DNA from: Pseudomonadota bacterium
Lineage (GTDB): Bacteria > Myxococcota_A > Polyangia > Polyangiales > Polyangiaceae
Length of the DNA: 10,207 nucleotides
Assembly (NCBI GenBank): GCA_023460875.1
Contig: JAEWOQ010000196.1
Span: forward strand, 1 to 10,207
Direction: 5' to 3'
Part shown: positions 1 through 8,047 of the stretch, piece by piece
Layout of the letters: the number at the start of each line of letters is the position of its first letter
Position numbering within the stretch: position 1 is the stretch's first letter
The notes under the pieces: model-generated
Databases searched by the model: none
What the model saw: only the letters and a program-made list of their open reading frames with translations
What the model was told of the DNA's origin: nothing
Made by a program: the position numbers and the translations under genes

Positions 1-1318
1 CCGCGTCTCGAGCGCTCTTCGCCTCCTGCGCCTCGGCCTCGAGCAGGGCCTTGCGCGTCTTGGCGCGGGTGATCAGCTCCTCGGTGTCGTCTGGCCCGCC
101 CCGGACGCCGCGCTCGCGATAGGCCTCGAGATGCTCGATGGCCTTGTTGGTGGCCTGGATCGGGGTCATGCCCGGGATGGATTTGCTGAGCAGGTACAAC
201 AGTCCGAGATTGTAGTGCACCTCGGCGCGATCGGGTGCGGCCTTCGCGACCCACTCGAGCTCCCGCCGTGCGTCGGCGGAGCGCTCTGCCAACCGATACG
301 CGTCGCCCAGGTTGAGCCGAGCCAGGACGTTCCTGCGATCGTAGCGGACCGCTGCCTCTAGATGAGGCAGCGCCCCCTGGGCGTTGCCCGCCTCGAGCAT
401 GTAGGTGGCGAGCTGCAGGCGCGCCTCCACCAGATCGGGACGAAGCTCGACGGCCTTGGTCAGCTCGTCGATGGCCAACCCGCGTTGATTCCGCTCTCGA
501 TAGATGAGCCCGCGCAGGAGCCGCGCCTCTGCGTTGTTCCGGTCCCGCGGTGGGTTCTCTGGCCCGTAGCCGTCGAGGATCCCCTGGAGCGTATAGAGCG
601 CCAGATCGAGCCGCCGCCGACGGAAGTGATCGCGCGCCAGGGTCACCATCGCCGGACGATAGTCGGGGTCCTTCTTCAGGGCCTCCTGAGCGAGGCGCTG
701 CGCCTCCCCGGATTCGCCCTGCATCGACTTCACCTCCGCGAGGGCGCCGGTGAGGATCGCGCTCTTGGGGAGGCGTGACAGCCGCGCCCGCAGGTCCCGA
801 GCAGCGCTCTCGTGATCGCCTCCCTTCGCCATCAAGAGCGCCTGGGCAGCGGCCGCCTGCTCGTAGTCAGGGACCACGTCGAGGGCCTTCCGATAGGCCG
901 ACGCGGCGGCGGACGGCGCCCCGAGGCGCTCCTCCACCACGCCCAGGGAATAGTGAGCCTGGTAAGCCTTACCATCCGCGGCGATGGCAGCCTGAAGTTG
1001 CGTCTTGGCGCCGTTCAGGTCCCCCACCGCGAAGGCGCGCAAGCCGGCCTGATACGCCTCTTTGGCCCGGGCGGACATCTCCGGGCGAGGGCCCGTCCCC
1101 TCCGCGGCGCTCTCGTCTACGGCGAACTGATACCCGGCGTCATCCGCTCCCGTTCCATCCGTGGGCGCCGGCGCCCCAGGATCGAGCTCGGAGGGGCTCG
1201 TCGCCCCGGAGCTCGACCCACCCTTGGAGCACCCGCTCACGGCGAGCATCATCCCGAGACCGAGCGCTCCCAGAGATATCCGAGGCAGAGCCAGCGCAGA
1301 CGAGGCACGTCGGATCAT
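1..1318 (-). CDS. TPR-repeat lipoprotein, C-terminus beyond left edge (possible GltE/NfsE-like)
   Basis: The frame is open from ATG 1318 to the left edge, giving 439 visible codons. The N-terminus has two arginines, a hydrophobic stretch and the lipobox VSGC, so Cys30 is the likely lipidated residue. Ser follows it, which in E. coli terms favours sorting to the outer membrane. A Gly/Ser/Pro-rich tether (about residues 31-80) leads into roughly nine consecutive TPR-type helical hairpins (about 83-399), for example GLAIDELTKAVELRPD and AEVHYNLGLLYLL. An Ala/Glu-rich helix follows to the edge. The start overlaps the stop of the upstream 1413-aa gene as ATGA. There is no strong Shine-Dalgarno sequence, so translational coupling is likely. 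TPR arrays bind proteins, and no catalytic motif is visible. Position and architecture suggest an outer-membrane-anchored scaffold comparable to AglT/GltE or NfsE of Myxococcus; that assignment is an inference. It could also be a generic TPR lipoprotein. Confidence 0.9.
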   Translation of the reverse strand, partial: MIRRASSALALPRISLGALGLGMMLAVSGCSKGGSSSGATSPSELDPGAPAPTDGTGADDAGYQFAVDESAAEGTGPRPEMSARAKEAYQAGLRAFAVGDLNGAKTQLQAAIAADGKAYQAHYSLGVVEERLGAPSAAASAYRKALDVVPDYEQAAAAQALLMAKGGDHESAARDLRARLSRLPKSAILTGALAEVKSMQGESGEAQRLAQEALKKDPDYRPAMVTLARDHFRRRRLDLALYTLQGILDGYGPENPPRDRNNAEARLLRGLIYRERNQRGLAIDELTKAVELRPDLVEARLQLATYMLEAGNAQGALPHLEAAVRYDRRNVLARLNLGDAYRLAERSADARRELEWVAKAAPDRAEVHYNLGLLYLLSKSIPGMTPIQATNKAIEHLEAYRERGVRGGPDDTEELITRAKTRKALLEAEAQEAKSARDA

Positions 1319-4300
1319 CGCACGCTCACAGGCAAGGGTTCAGGCAAACCATCTGGCTCGGGCGCCGTCACCACGCCAGGTCTCATGCGCTGGAACATCC
1401 CCGGGGTGTACTCCAGCTCGGGTTTACCCGCGGTGAACTGCGCCATCTTCGCCTCCCCCACCACGTCCGTGAGGAACGCGAGGCGCCGAATCGCGCGGGT
1501 GACGGCGGCGTTCGACAGGTTGTAACGCCGCGCGAGGAGCACCGCCGTCGCGTACCGATCCACCGCCACTTGGTCAGCGCTGTCGAGCTCCTGATCGCGC
1601 TTCTCCCGCCACGCGCTCTGCACGCTCAAGCGGATCTCGTCGGCCTTGTCCTGGAGATCGAGGTTGTCGCTCTCCTCCGCCGCGCGCAGCGCCCGCTCCT
1701 GAGCGTCGGTGAACATCTTCAGCTCAGGCGGGCGCGTGTTGTACAGGCCCGTGCGCAGGGAGTCGTACACCGAGCCTTGCCGCGCGATGGCGACCGTCGC
1801 CCACTCCTGCGAGAGATAGGCGTCCACCACGTGCTGGAGCCGATCGTACCAGCGCTTCGCCTCGATCGCGTCGTTCTGGTACTCCTTCACCACCTCCACG
1901 ACGGTGCCCTTGTAGCGGTGGAAGCCGCTCTCATAGTCGAACTTCGCCTTCAGCTCCGCGTCGAGCATCGTGTAGTCGGCCTCCGCGGCCATGCTCGCCT
2001 CCGGCGAGCCGAGCGCCACGCTGCGACCATCCTGGCGCGGCGCCACCTGGCGGTAGCGCTCGAAGCTCTCGATGGTCCGTTTCCACCAGGTGTTCGTGGT
2101 CGGCGAGCGAACGGCGCGCTTGGCCCGCGCCATGTGGTAGGCGGCTCGCACCACGAATTTGGCTGCGGCCGGCTGCGCCCGGTGGCGGTCGTAATAGCCT
2201 TCCATGGCCGCCTCCGCCGCGAGCCGCGCCTGCCGGTTGGCTCCCTCTTGCGGGCTGCGCTCGTCCCATTTCCCGAGGGGCGCGCTCGCGATGGTGAAGT
2301 CAGCCTCCGCCAGCTCCTCGGCGGTCGCGCCGAGCGTAGGCAGGCGTCTCCGGACCCGCTGCATGCCGGAGGTGTCGTCGAGGTTCGCGTAGAGACCGAG
2401 GGCCTGCTGAGCGGCGGCCTTACGGTTCGCAGGCGCGAAATGGTCGTTGCCGCTGATGTGATCGAAGGTCTCTGCGGCCTTGGGGTAATCGAAGAACAAC
2501 ACGTAGGCACCTGCGAGCGCCTCGTAGGCGCCGCTCAAGAAGCCGACGCGCTCCTCGTACTTCGCAGGGTCCGCCGCCTGCGGCGGCTGCGCCTTCGGAT
2601 CCCCGCGCTGCAGCCTGCGCAGGGTCGCGTCGTCACCGTAGCGCTCGATGAAGAGGCGATACATGGCGATCGCGCGGTCATACTCCCCCACCTGCTTGTA
2701 GGCGTAGGCGCCGTTCATGGCCGCCTCGGGGGCCTCATCGCGATCCGGAGCCGCGTCGAGGGCGACCTTGTAGGCCGCCGCCGCCGCCCGCCACTTCCCG
2801 TCCCGCTCGGGGCCGTCGGGCATTTGCTCGGCTTCCTCGTACAGGCGCCGCGCGTCCAGGTACGCCACGCCCTGCTTGACGGGTTTACGGATCGACTCTT
2901 CGGCGCGCCGTGACTCCTCGTCGTAAGCGCAGCTCCTCCCTTCGGCCAGCCGCCGGCTGTCGTCCGCGCGGCCCTCGAAGTTGCTCATGCTGATGAGCTT
3001 CTCCCAAGCCCGATAGCCCCACTCGTTCTTCCCGCAGTGCTCCTCGTAGAGGGGTCGGAACCGACGGGTCGCCTCTTCGAACTGCCCGTACAGGAAGAAA
3101 TAGTCGGCTGCCTGGAAGGCGTAGAGCAGGCCGTTCTTCTCCGGATCTTCCGCGAGGGGGATGCGCACGTTGTATTCATCGCGGGCGCAGACGGCCAGCT
3201 GCACCTGAGGCTCGAGCTCCTGCCGCAGCACCTCGCGCTCGGCTCCTTCGCCGTCGAAGCTCACCTCCGAGCGCTGCCGGATCCCCTGCGCGCCGCCGGT
3301 CTCTTCGTACTTGCGATACTCGTCCTCGAGGATCTGCTCGGCCAACGTGACGACGTAGTACGCCGCCGGCTGCCGGTACCTGTCGTCTTCGTTCGAGTCG
3401 CGCACGGCCACCGCCGCCTCACGGGCGAGCCGGGCCTCCTCCGCGCTAGGCGAACGGCCCAACGGCACCTGCAGCACGGTGGACCAGAAGCGCGCGTCAG
3501 CCAGCCAGAACCGGCTCTCGTATGCGTCGCTCGCCGTGGGCTCCTGGTGCAGGTACGCGTGCCAACCGTGAGCTGCCAGGCGATACTCCTCGATGGCCTT
3601 GTCGAGTAGGCGCGTCTGCTCCTGCGGATCGCTCAACTGGAAGGCGCGATCCTTGTACGCCCGGGCGTAGTTCGTGTGATCGGCGGCCGCCCGCCGCAGC
3701 CCTACGCGCACGAGCTCTTCGGCCGCGGCCAGCGCCTCGGGATCGTCACGGTTCGCGTCCGTCCAGACCGTCGCTCCGACGTAGTTGGCGAGCTGCATCC
3801 GCGCAGACAGGGCGCGGCCGGCGTACTCGGCGCGGGCCGGGGAGCCGTCGGGGGCGTAGCGCGAGAGCTGGTCGTAGAGCTCTGCGATGCGGTTGACGAT
3901 GGCCGGCGCGTCGCGATCCAGGGGGAACTTGTTCGCCGTGATCTCCAGGGCACGGATCGCGTTGCGATGTTGGCTGATCTCGACGAACTCCTGGGCGAGC
4001 GCCTTGTAGATCGCGGACGTCCACGTCTGGTCCTGGGGCACCAGCGCCGGATCTTGGACGCGATCGATGGCGACGCTCATGCGCTCCTCGGCGATGAGCG
4101 GATCGAGCTCGACGTCGAGCACGTCGCTGCGCGGGATGTTGGGGTCGTCGGCGGGGGGTCCGTCGAAGTCGACGTAGGTGAGCGAGCCGGCGATGTAGGT
4201 GTATGCCTCAGAGCGGAAGTCGGCGCCCGCGTCGCCGGTCTTCTGCTCCTGCTCGTCTGCGTACCGCAGCAGATCGACGAACGCCCGCACAGCGGTCTCG

Positions 4301-5556
4301 TAGCGCTGCTGTTTGAAGTAGGCCCAGGCCTGCTTGTAGAGGGCGACGCCGTACAGCGGCGGCTTCCGGTACTGGAGCGCGTGATCGTAGGCGCTGACCG
4401 CGCGGTTGAGGGCGTAGGGACCGCCGTGGCCCAGGGCGTCGAAATGGAAGTTGCCGATCTGCCACCAGATCTCGGCGAGGTAGCGGGGCTCGTCGCCGGG
4501 CGCGAGGTTCTGCGGCAGCGACTCGCAGCCAGCGTACGGATCGACGAAGAGCAGCTCTTCTTCCTTCACGCCGAGCTGGCTGGAGCTCGCCCGTGGTCCG
4601 CCCAGCTGATCGAGAGGCACCGGGTTCTTGTTGTACCACTCATTCCAGAACCGTCGGTCGTGGTCCTGAGGGAGGCGCTGCACGAGGACGGTTCCCTGTT
4701 TCGTGCCCTGCTGACCCGCGCCCTGCTGAGCCGCGCTCTGCTGCCCCGCGGGCTCGGCCGTGACCTGGTAGCGGTTGGCGCACACCAGAGAGCGCCAGGC
4801 TTGTTGCCCCTCCTCGAGCCGCCCCGCGTCCGTGAGCGCGTGGCCCAGGTAGTAGTGCACCGCGGCGGTCTCCTGATAGGCGGGGTACTCCTCGACGATG
4901 CTCCGGTAGATGTCGATCGCGGGCCGCAAGCCCTCGGTGAGATCCGCGTCGAAGTCGTCGCGAGCCCGCTCCTCATAGAGCGCCGCGAGGCGGAACATGG
5001 CATCGGGGGTCGCTTGCGGATCAGCGTTGCCCCCGCCGTAGCGCGCCACGAAGTCCTCCAATCGACGAATCGCCTCCGCGCGAGCCTCCAGCAGCTCCTT
5101 GCGCTCCATGCCGATCTCTCGGTCGAGCGTGGACAGCACACGACGGCGGCGCTCCTCGTAGTGGTGGCGCACGATCGTCGTGAGCGTGCCCTGAAATTGT
5201 CTGGCGTCCGCGACGTACCCTTCGGCCTCCTCCTCGAGCAGGCGCAGCGCGCGCACTTGCTCCGGCGTCGGAGGCGCCAGCGGTGGCGCGTCGACCACCC
5301 GCAGGGCCGTCGCCGCGCCGCACTGGAGCGGGTACGCAGGTTCCGCGCTCGTCTTCGCGCCGTCTCCTGGCGGGATCGCGGGGCTCGACGTGCCCTCCGC
5401 CGCCCAGGCGGCCTGCACGGAAACTGCCAGCCCGGCGCACAATCCCATGACGAGACACCTGCGCCAGCCCCGCGTACCGCCACCTCGATGGCCCGTCGGT
5501 CGGCGCGACCGGCTCTCGGAGGCGCCCTCTGGTGCGTCCCGACGAATGTCCGTCAT
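1315..5556 (-). CDS. Very large exported TPR-type repeat protein (possible GltD/NfsD-like)
   Basis: This is a 1413-aa protein from ATG 5556. GGAGGAG (5568-5562) lies 5 nt upstream, and the start overlaps the upstream stop as ATGA. Residues 1-53 form a signal peptide: an Arg-rich n-region, a hydrophobic core around 34-49 and an AWA-A cleavage region. The mature part is almost entirely helical. Scattered, diverged TPR-like hairpins lie near residues 183-258, 358-430, 510-545, 804-840, 920-970 and 998-1033, for example ALYKQAWAYFKQQRYETAV and YKQVGEYDRAIAMYRLFIE. A Gln-rich spacer occupies 271-288. The mature part has six cysteines (79, 259, 344, 790, 841, 876), which would fit disulfides in the periplasm. 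No enzyme motif is visible. The likely role is a periplasmic scaffold working with its operon partners. Size and position recall AgmU/GltD or NfsD of Myxococcus, but this rests on order and architecture only. Confidence 0.93.
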   Translation of the reverse strand: MTDIRRDAPEGASESRSRRPTGHRGGGTRGWRRCLVMGLCAGLAVSVQAAWAAEGTSSPAIPPGDGAKTSAEPAYPLQCGAATALRVVDAPPLAPPTPEQVRALRLLEEEAEGYVADARQFQGTLTTIVRHHYEERRRRVLSTLDREIGMERKELLEARAEAIRRLEDFVARYGGGNADPQATPDAMFRLAALYEERARDDFDADLTEGLRPAIDIYRSIVEEYPAYQETAAVHYYLGHALTDAGRLEEGQQAWRSLVCANRYQVTAEPAGQQSAAQQGAGQQGTKQGTVLVQRLPQDHDRRFWNEWYNKNPVPLDQLGGPRASSSQLGVKEEELLFVDPYAGCESLPQNLAPGDEPRYLAEIWWQIGNFHFDALGHGGPYALNRAVSAYDHALQYRKPPLYGVALYKQAWAYFKQQRYETAVRAFVDLLRYADEQEQKTGDAGADFRSEAYTYIAGSLTYVDFDGPPADDPNIPRSDVLDVELDPLIAEERMSVAIDRVQDPALVPQDQTWTSAIYKALAQEFVEISQHRNAIRALEITANKFPLDRDAPAIVNRIAELYDQLSRYAPDGSPARAEYAGRALSARMQLANYVGATVWTDANRDDPEALAAAEELVRVGLRRAAADHTNYARAYKDRAFQLSDPQEQTRLLDKAIEEYRLAAHGWHAYLHQEPTASDAYESRFWLADARFWSTVLQVPLGRSPSAEEARLAREAAVAVRDSNEDDRYRQPAAYYVVTLAEQILEDEYRKYEETGGAQGIRQRSEVSFDGEGAEREVLRQELEPQVQLAVCARDEYNVRIPLAEDPEKNGLLYAFQAADYFFLYGQFEEATRRFRPLYEEHCGKNEWGYRAWEKLISMSNFEGRADDSRRLAEGRSCAYDEESRRAEESIRKPVKQGVAYLDARRLYEEAEQMPDGPERDGKWRAAAAAYKVALDAAPDRDEAPEAAMNGAYAYKQVGEYDRAIAMYRLFIERYGDDATLRRLQRGDPKAQPPQAADPAKYEERVGFLSGAYEALAGAYVLFFDYPKAAETFDHISGNDHFAPANRKAAAQQALGLYANLDDTSGMQRVRRRLPTLGATAEELAEADFTIASAPLGKWDERSPQEGANRQARLAAEAAMEGYYDRHRAQPAAAKFVVRAAYHMARAKRAVRSPTTNTWWKRTIESFERYRQVAPRQDGRSVALGSPEASMAAEADYTMLDAELKAKFDYESGFHRYKGTVVEVVKEYQNDAIEAKRWYDRLQHVVDAYLSQEWATVAIARQGSVYDSLRTGLYNTRPPELKMFTDAQERALRAAEESDNLDLQDKADEIRLSVQSAWREKRDQELDSADQVAVDRYATAVLLARRYNLSNAAVTRAIRRLAFLTDVVGEAKMAQFTAGKPELEYTPGMFQRMRPGVVTAPEPDGLPEPLPVSVR
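4706..4750 (-). repeat. Imperfect 15-bp triplicate encoding a Gln-rich pentapeptide spacer
   Basis: Three 15-bp units (4706-4720, 4721-4735, 4736-4750) differ at only a few bases. On the minus strand they encode GQQSA, AQQGA and GQQGT at about residues 271-285 of the 1413-aa protein, followed by the degenerate KQGT. The tract lies between two helical repeat regions and is probably a flexible linker of variable length. Confidence 0.7.
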
Positions 5557-8033
5557 GGCAGCTCCTCCGCGTCGTCGAGCACCTCACGGAGCTCGTCGTT
5601 GAGAAAACTCTCCTCCCTGGCGCGCTCCCGCTGGAGCTGCCGGAGTCGATGCATCTGATCTTCTCGCAGCTCCCAAGCCTGCTGCACGATCCCTACGTCC
5701 GCGCGCTGCACCACGTTCTTCAGTCTCTTGCGGACGAGCTCGAGGTTTTCCATGGCCATTTCGCCGAGCAGCACCCGAGCGCTCTGGTCCAGCTCGTCGA
5801 GGTGCGACACGTACCCATTCATCAAGTCACGTTCCTGGGCGACGGTGGCGGCCACGTCTCGACTTCGTGCTTCGCCCGCCGCCTCGAGCGCTGCGCGAGC
5901 GCGCTCGAGGCCGTCCTCGGCAGCGTCCGCCCTCTGGAGCAGCGGCTGAATCGTTCGAGCGTAGTCGGCGGCGTCTCGATCCGTCCCACTCGCGACGAGC
6001 GCCACCTCCTGCGCGAACAGCGCCCGGAAACGGCGGCGCACGTCGTCATCGTGCCGGAAGCGCTCGTCGCCGAGCCCGATCTGCACCCGCCCGATATCGA
6101 CGTGCTGCCGGAGCTCCTCGATGCGCAGGCGGTGTGCCACGAGCTCCTGCTCACCCGCCCTCAGCTCCTCCTCGAAGCGCGCCCGCGACGAGGAAGAGCT
6201 CGTCGCCTGGGAGCCGTCGACCAGGACCCGCCTCAAACCATTCACCATCGCCTGCAGATAGTCGGCGCGGAGCGTCAACCGTTGCAGCTCCTGAGATACG
6301 ACGTTGAAGCCCGCCTCGGCCTCGCTCTGGCGTCGGTTGAAGTCTGCGGGGTAAGCGGGCACCTCGCCGAGGCGAGCCATCAAGCGGCGTCGCTCGGCGC
6401 GCACCTGCCCAAGCTCCCCCGCCCCTTTGCTCCCCCGATCCGTGTCCCCCGCTTCGTCGTCCATGCCGAGGGCGAGCTGCCGCCGCGCCAGCGCTACCTG
6501 GTTCAGTAACCCGAGGCTCTTCTCGACCTCCCCGTAGAGCTCCGGGAACATCTTCGCCCGGGAGCTCGATGCCAACGTCGCCTCCAGCTGCTGGATGAGC
6601 TGCCGCGAACGCTTCACGAGGCGCCTCGAGCGCGCGACGTCATCGGTGACCGCGAACATGCGATCCTCCGCGGCCTCTTCGCGCGCCCACTCGACGGCCA
6701 CCGCGGGGAGTTCCCCGCCGAGCTCCAATCCGTCCGCGGTGAGCACGTCGTAGTAGTCCGCCGGGTCCGTGTGGGTGCTCAAGAACGCGGCGACCTGCTT
6801 CTGGAGCGGGTCGTACTCGTCGCGCGCCTGGTGATAAGCCGCGAGCGCCTGCTCGAACCGCCCGGAGCGCAGGAGGAGATCAGCCCTCAACAACGCCCCG
6901 TCCGCCGCGTCCACGCGCCCCGGATCGAGCACGCTCAGCAGCTCGAGGGCCCGCTGCCCGCGATCGTAGTCCCCCAAGCGGACATGGGCCCACCCCAGCT
7001 CGTACAAGGCCGTCGTGAACTCCGGCGAGGTGCGCGGCACCTTTGCGTAGGCCTCCGCGGCCTCCAGGAAGGCGCCCTCCTCGTAGAGCAGGCGCCCGAC
7101 GGCCATCCAGGAGAGGTGCACGACGTGCTCCTGTTCCGGATCCTTCGTTGGGAGCTCCGCCGCACGGCGGAACGCCGCGAGGGCCTGCTGGAGCTCCGGT
7201 GACGAACCCGCTGGCCCCTCTGACGTCGCGGCGCCGGGCTGCGCGCCTCGAGCCGTGCTCCGCAGCCGGCCCGCCTCCTTCGCCAAGGTCACGCCGATGA
7301 GATAGGTCGCCCGATGCGCATACTCCGATCCCCCGGGCACGGCGCCAGCGGCGCTGCGGGCACCGCTCAGGTCGTCCTTCGCGAAGAGGATCTTCGCACG
7401 TGCATACTGCAATGAACCCGTGGGATCCGCCGCAGCGAGGCGCTCGATCTGCGCTAGGATTCCATCGAGACCATCGGTGCGGCGCGTGCGCAGGGCGACG
7501 TCCACGAGCCGGCTCGCCGCGCGCCCCGCAAACCCGCGGTACGCCGTCCGCTCCGCCCGGTCCGCGATGCGTTCGTAGTGACGTCCAGCTGAGTACAGCT
7601 GCCCGTCGGCGAAGTACGCCTCTGCCAAGAGGAAGGTCGCGTCCGCGGCCACGGCCTCGGGGACGCGCCCCTGGTGGTCGAGCTCGATCACCTTGTTCAG
7701 CTGCTCGATGGCTCGTTCGTAGTCCTTCGTCCGAAGGTGAAGCTCCCCGGCGGTGACCAGCCGGCTGGGATCGAGCCGGCGGGTCTCCGCGGTCACCTGA
7801 CGCAGGGAGGCGGCCTGCGTCTCGACCGCGGCGATCGACTTCGACGCGTTGGCGCGAGCCTCGTCTGCGGTCAGAGCCGCTGCGGACGTGGGGAACACCC
7901 CGAAGGCCACCGCCAGGAGCGCGCCGCGTACCGCGGCGTGTGAGCGCGGCGCGACGTATGAGCACCGCGCGGTGTTCAAGCACAGCGCAGCGTGCGAGCG
8001 GCCCCCCCGGGGAGGCGCGAGGCGCCCACTCAC
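5553..8033 (-). CDS. Exported protein: N-terminal TPR half, C-terminal long coiled-coil half
   Basis: This is an 826-aa protein from GTG 8033. That start is chosen because GGAGG (8047-8043) sits 9 nt upstream and the stop of the preceding gene lies only 2 nt away; the frame stays open further upstream but only over that gene. A rather long n-region precedes a hydrophobic core around residues 38-47 and a cleavage region SAAA-L near 53. TPR-like hairpins cover about 92-160, 303-370 and 376-404. A linker then carries DPADYYDVLTADGLELGG and ELPAVAVEWAREEA (about 423-454). Residues 455-826 are charged, heptad-like helices with a Ser-rich break at 609-616. I recall this TPR-linker-coiled-coil layout from myxobacterial proteins encoded beside the family of the 8036-8950 gene; no search was run. 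Its position resembles GltC/NfsC in the related clusters, although the coiled-coil tail may set it apart. It probably acts as a periplasmic assembly or spacer protein. Confidence 0.88.
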   Translation of the reverse strand: MSGRLAPPRGGRSHAALCLNTARCSYVAPRSHAAVRGALLAVAFGVFPTSAAALTADEARANASKSIAAVETQAASLRQVTAETRRLDPSRLVTAGELHLRTKDYERAIEQLNKVIELDHQGRVPEAVAADATFLLAEAYFADGQLYSAGRHYERIADRAERTAYRGFAGRAASRLVDVALRTRRTDGLDGILAQIERLAAADPTGSLQYARAKILFAKDDLSGARSAAGAVPGGSEYAHRATYLIGVTLAKEAGRLRSTARGAQPGAATSEGPAGSSPELQQALAAFRRAAELPTKDPEQEHVVHLSWMAVGRLLYEEGAFLEAAEAYAKVPRTSPEFTTALYELGWAHVRLGDYDRGQRALELLSVLDPGRVDAADGALLRADLLLRSGRFEQALAAYHQARDEYDPLQKQVAAFLSTHTDPADYYDVLTADGLELGGELPAVAVEWAREEAAEDRMFAVTDDVARSRRLVKRSRQLIQQLEATLASSSRAKMFPELYGEVEKSLGLLNQVALARRQLALGMDDEAGDTDRGSKGAGELGQVRAERRRLMARLGEVPAYPADFNRRQSEAEAGFNVVSQELQRLTLRADYLQAMVNGLRRVLVDGSQATSSSSSRARFEEELRAGEQELVAHRLRIEELRQHVDIGRVQIGLGDERFRHDDDVRRRFRALFAQEVALVASGTDRDAADYARTIQPLLQRADAAEDGLERARAALEAAGEARSRDVAATVAQERDLMNGYVSHLDELDQSARVLLGEMAMENLELVRKRLKNVVQRADVGIVQQAWELREDQMHRLRQLQRERAREESFLNDELREVLDDAEELP

Positions 8034-8047
8034 CGTCAGTTTCCTCC
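8034..8047 (-). promoter_or_regulatory. Ribosome binding site selecting the GTG start at 8033
   Basis: GGAGG at 8047-8043 on the minus strand, 9 nt before GTG 8033, overlaps the last codons of the preceding gene. It decides a GTG start for the 826-aa gene. The in-frame ATG at 8225 would instead add 64 residues of Arg/Gly-rich shadow sequence read out of the upstream gene. Confidence 0.75.

Noticed and set aside
775..2913. A 712-codon open frame on the plus strand
   Set aside because: It lies antisense to the 1413-aa gene and the lipoprotein gene, and translates to Arg/Pro/Leu-rich sequence with no domain. Long antisense frames are expected in very GC-rich coding DNA, and the minus-strand proteins have signal peptides, TPRs and coupled junctions.
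3676..5658. A 660-codon open frame on the plus strand
   Set aside because: It is antisense shadow of the 1413-aa gene, with no ribosome binding site or recognisable features.
5532..6509. A 325-codon open frame on the plus strand
   Set aside because: It is antisense to the junction of the 826-aa and 1413-aa genes, and both minus-strand proteins are better supported.
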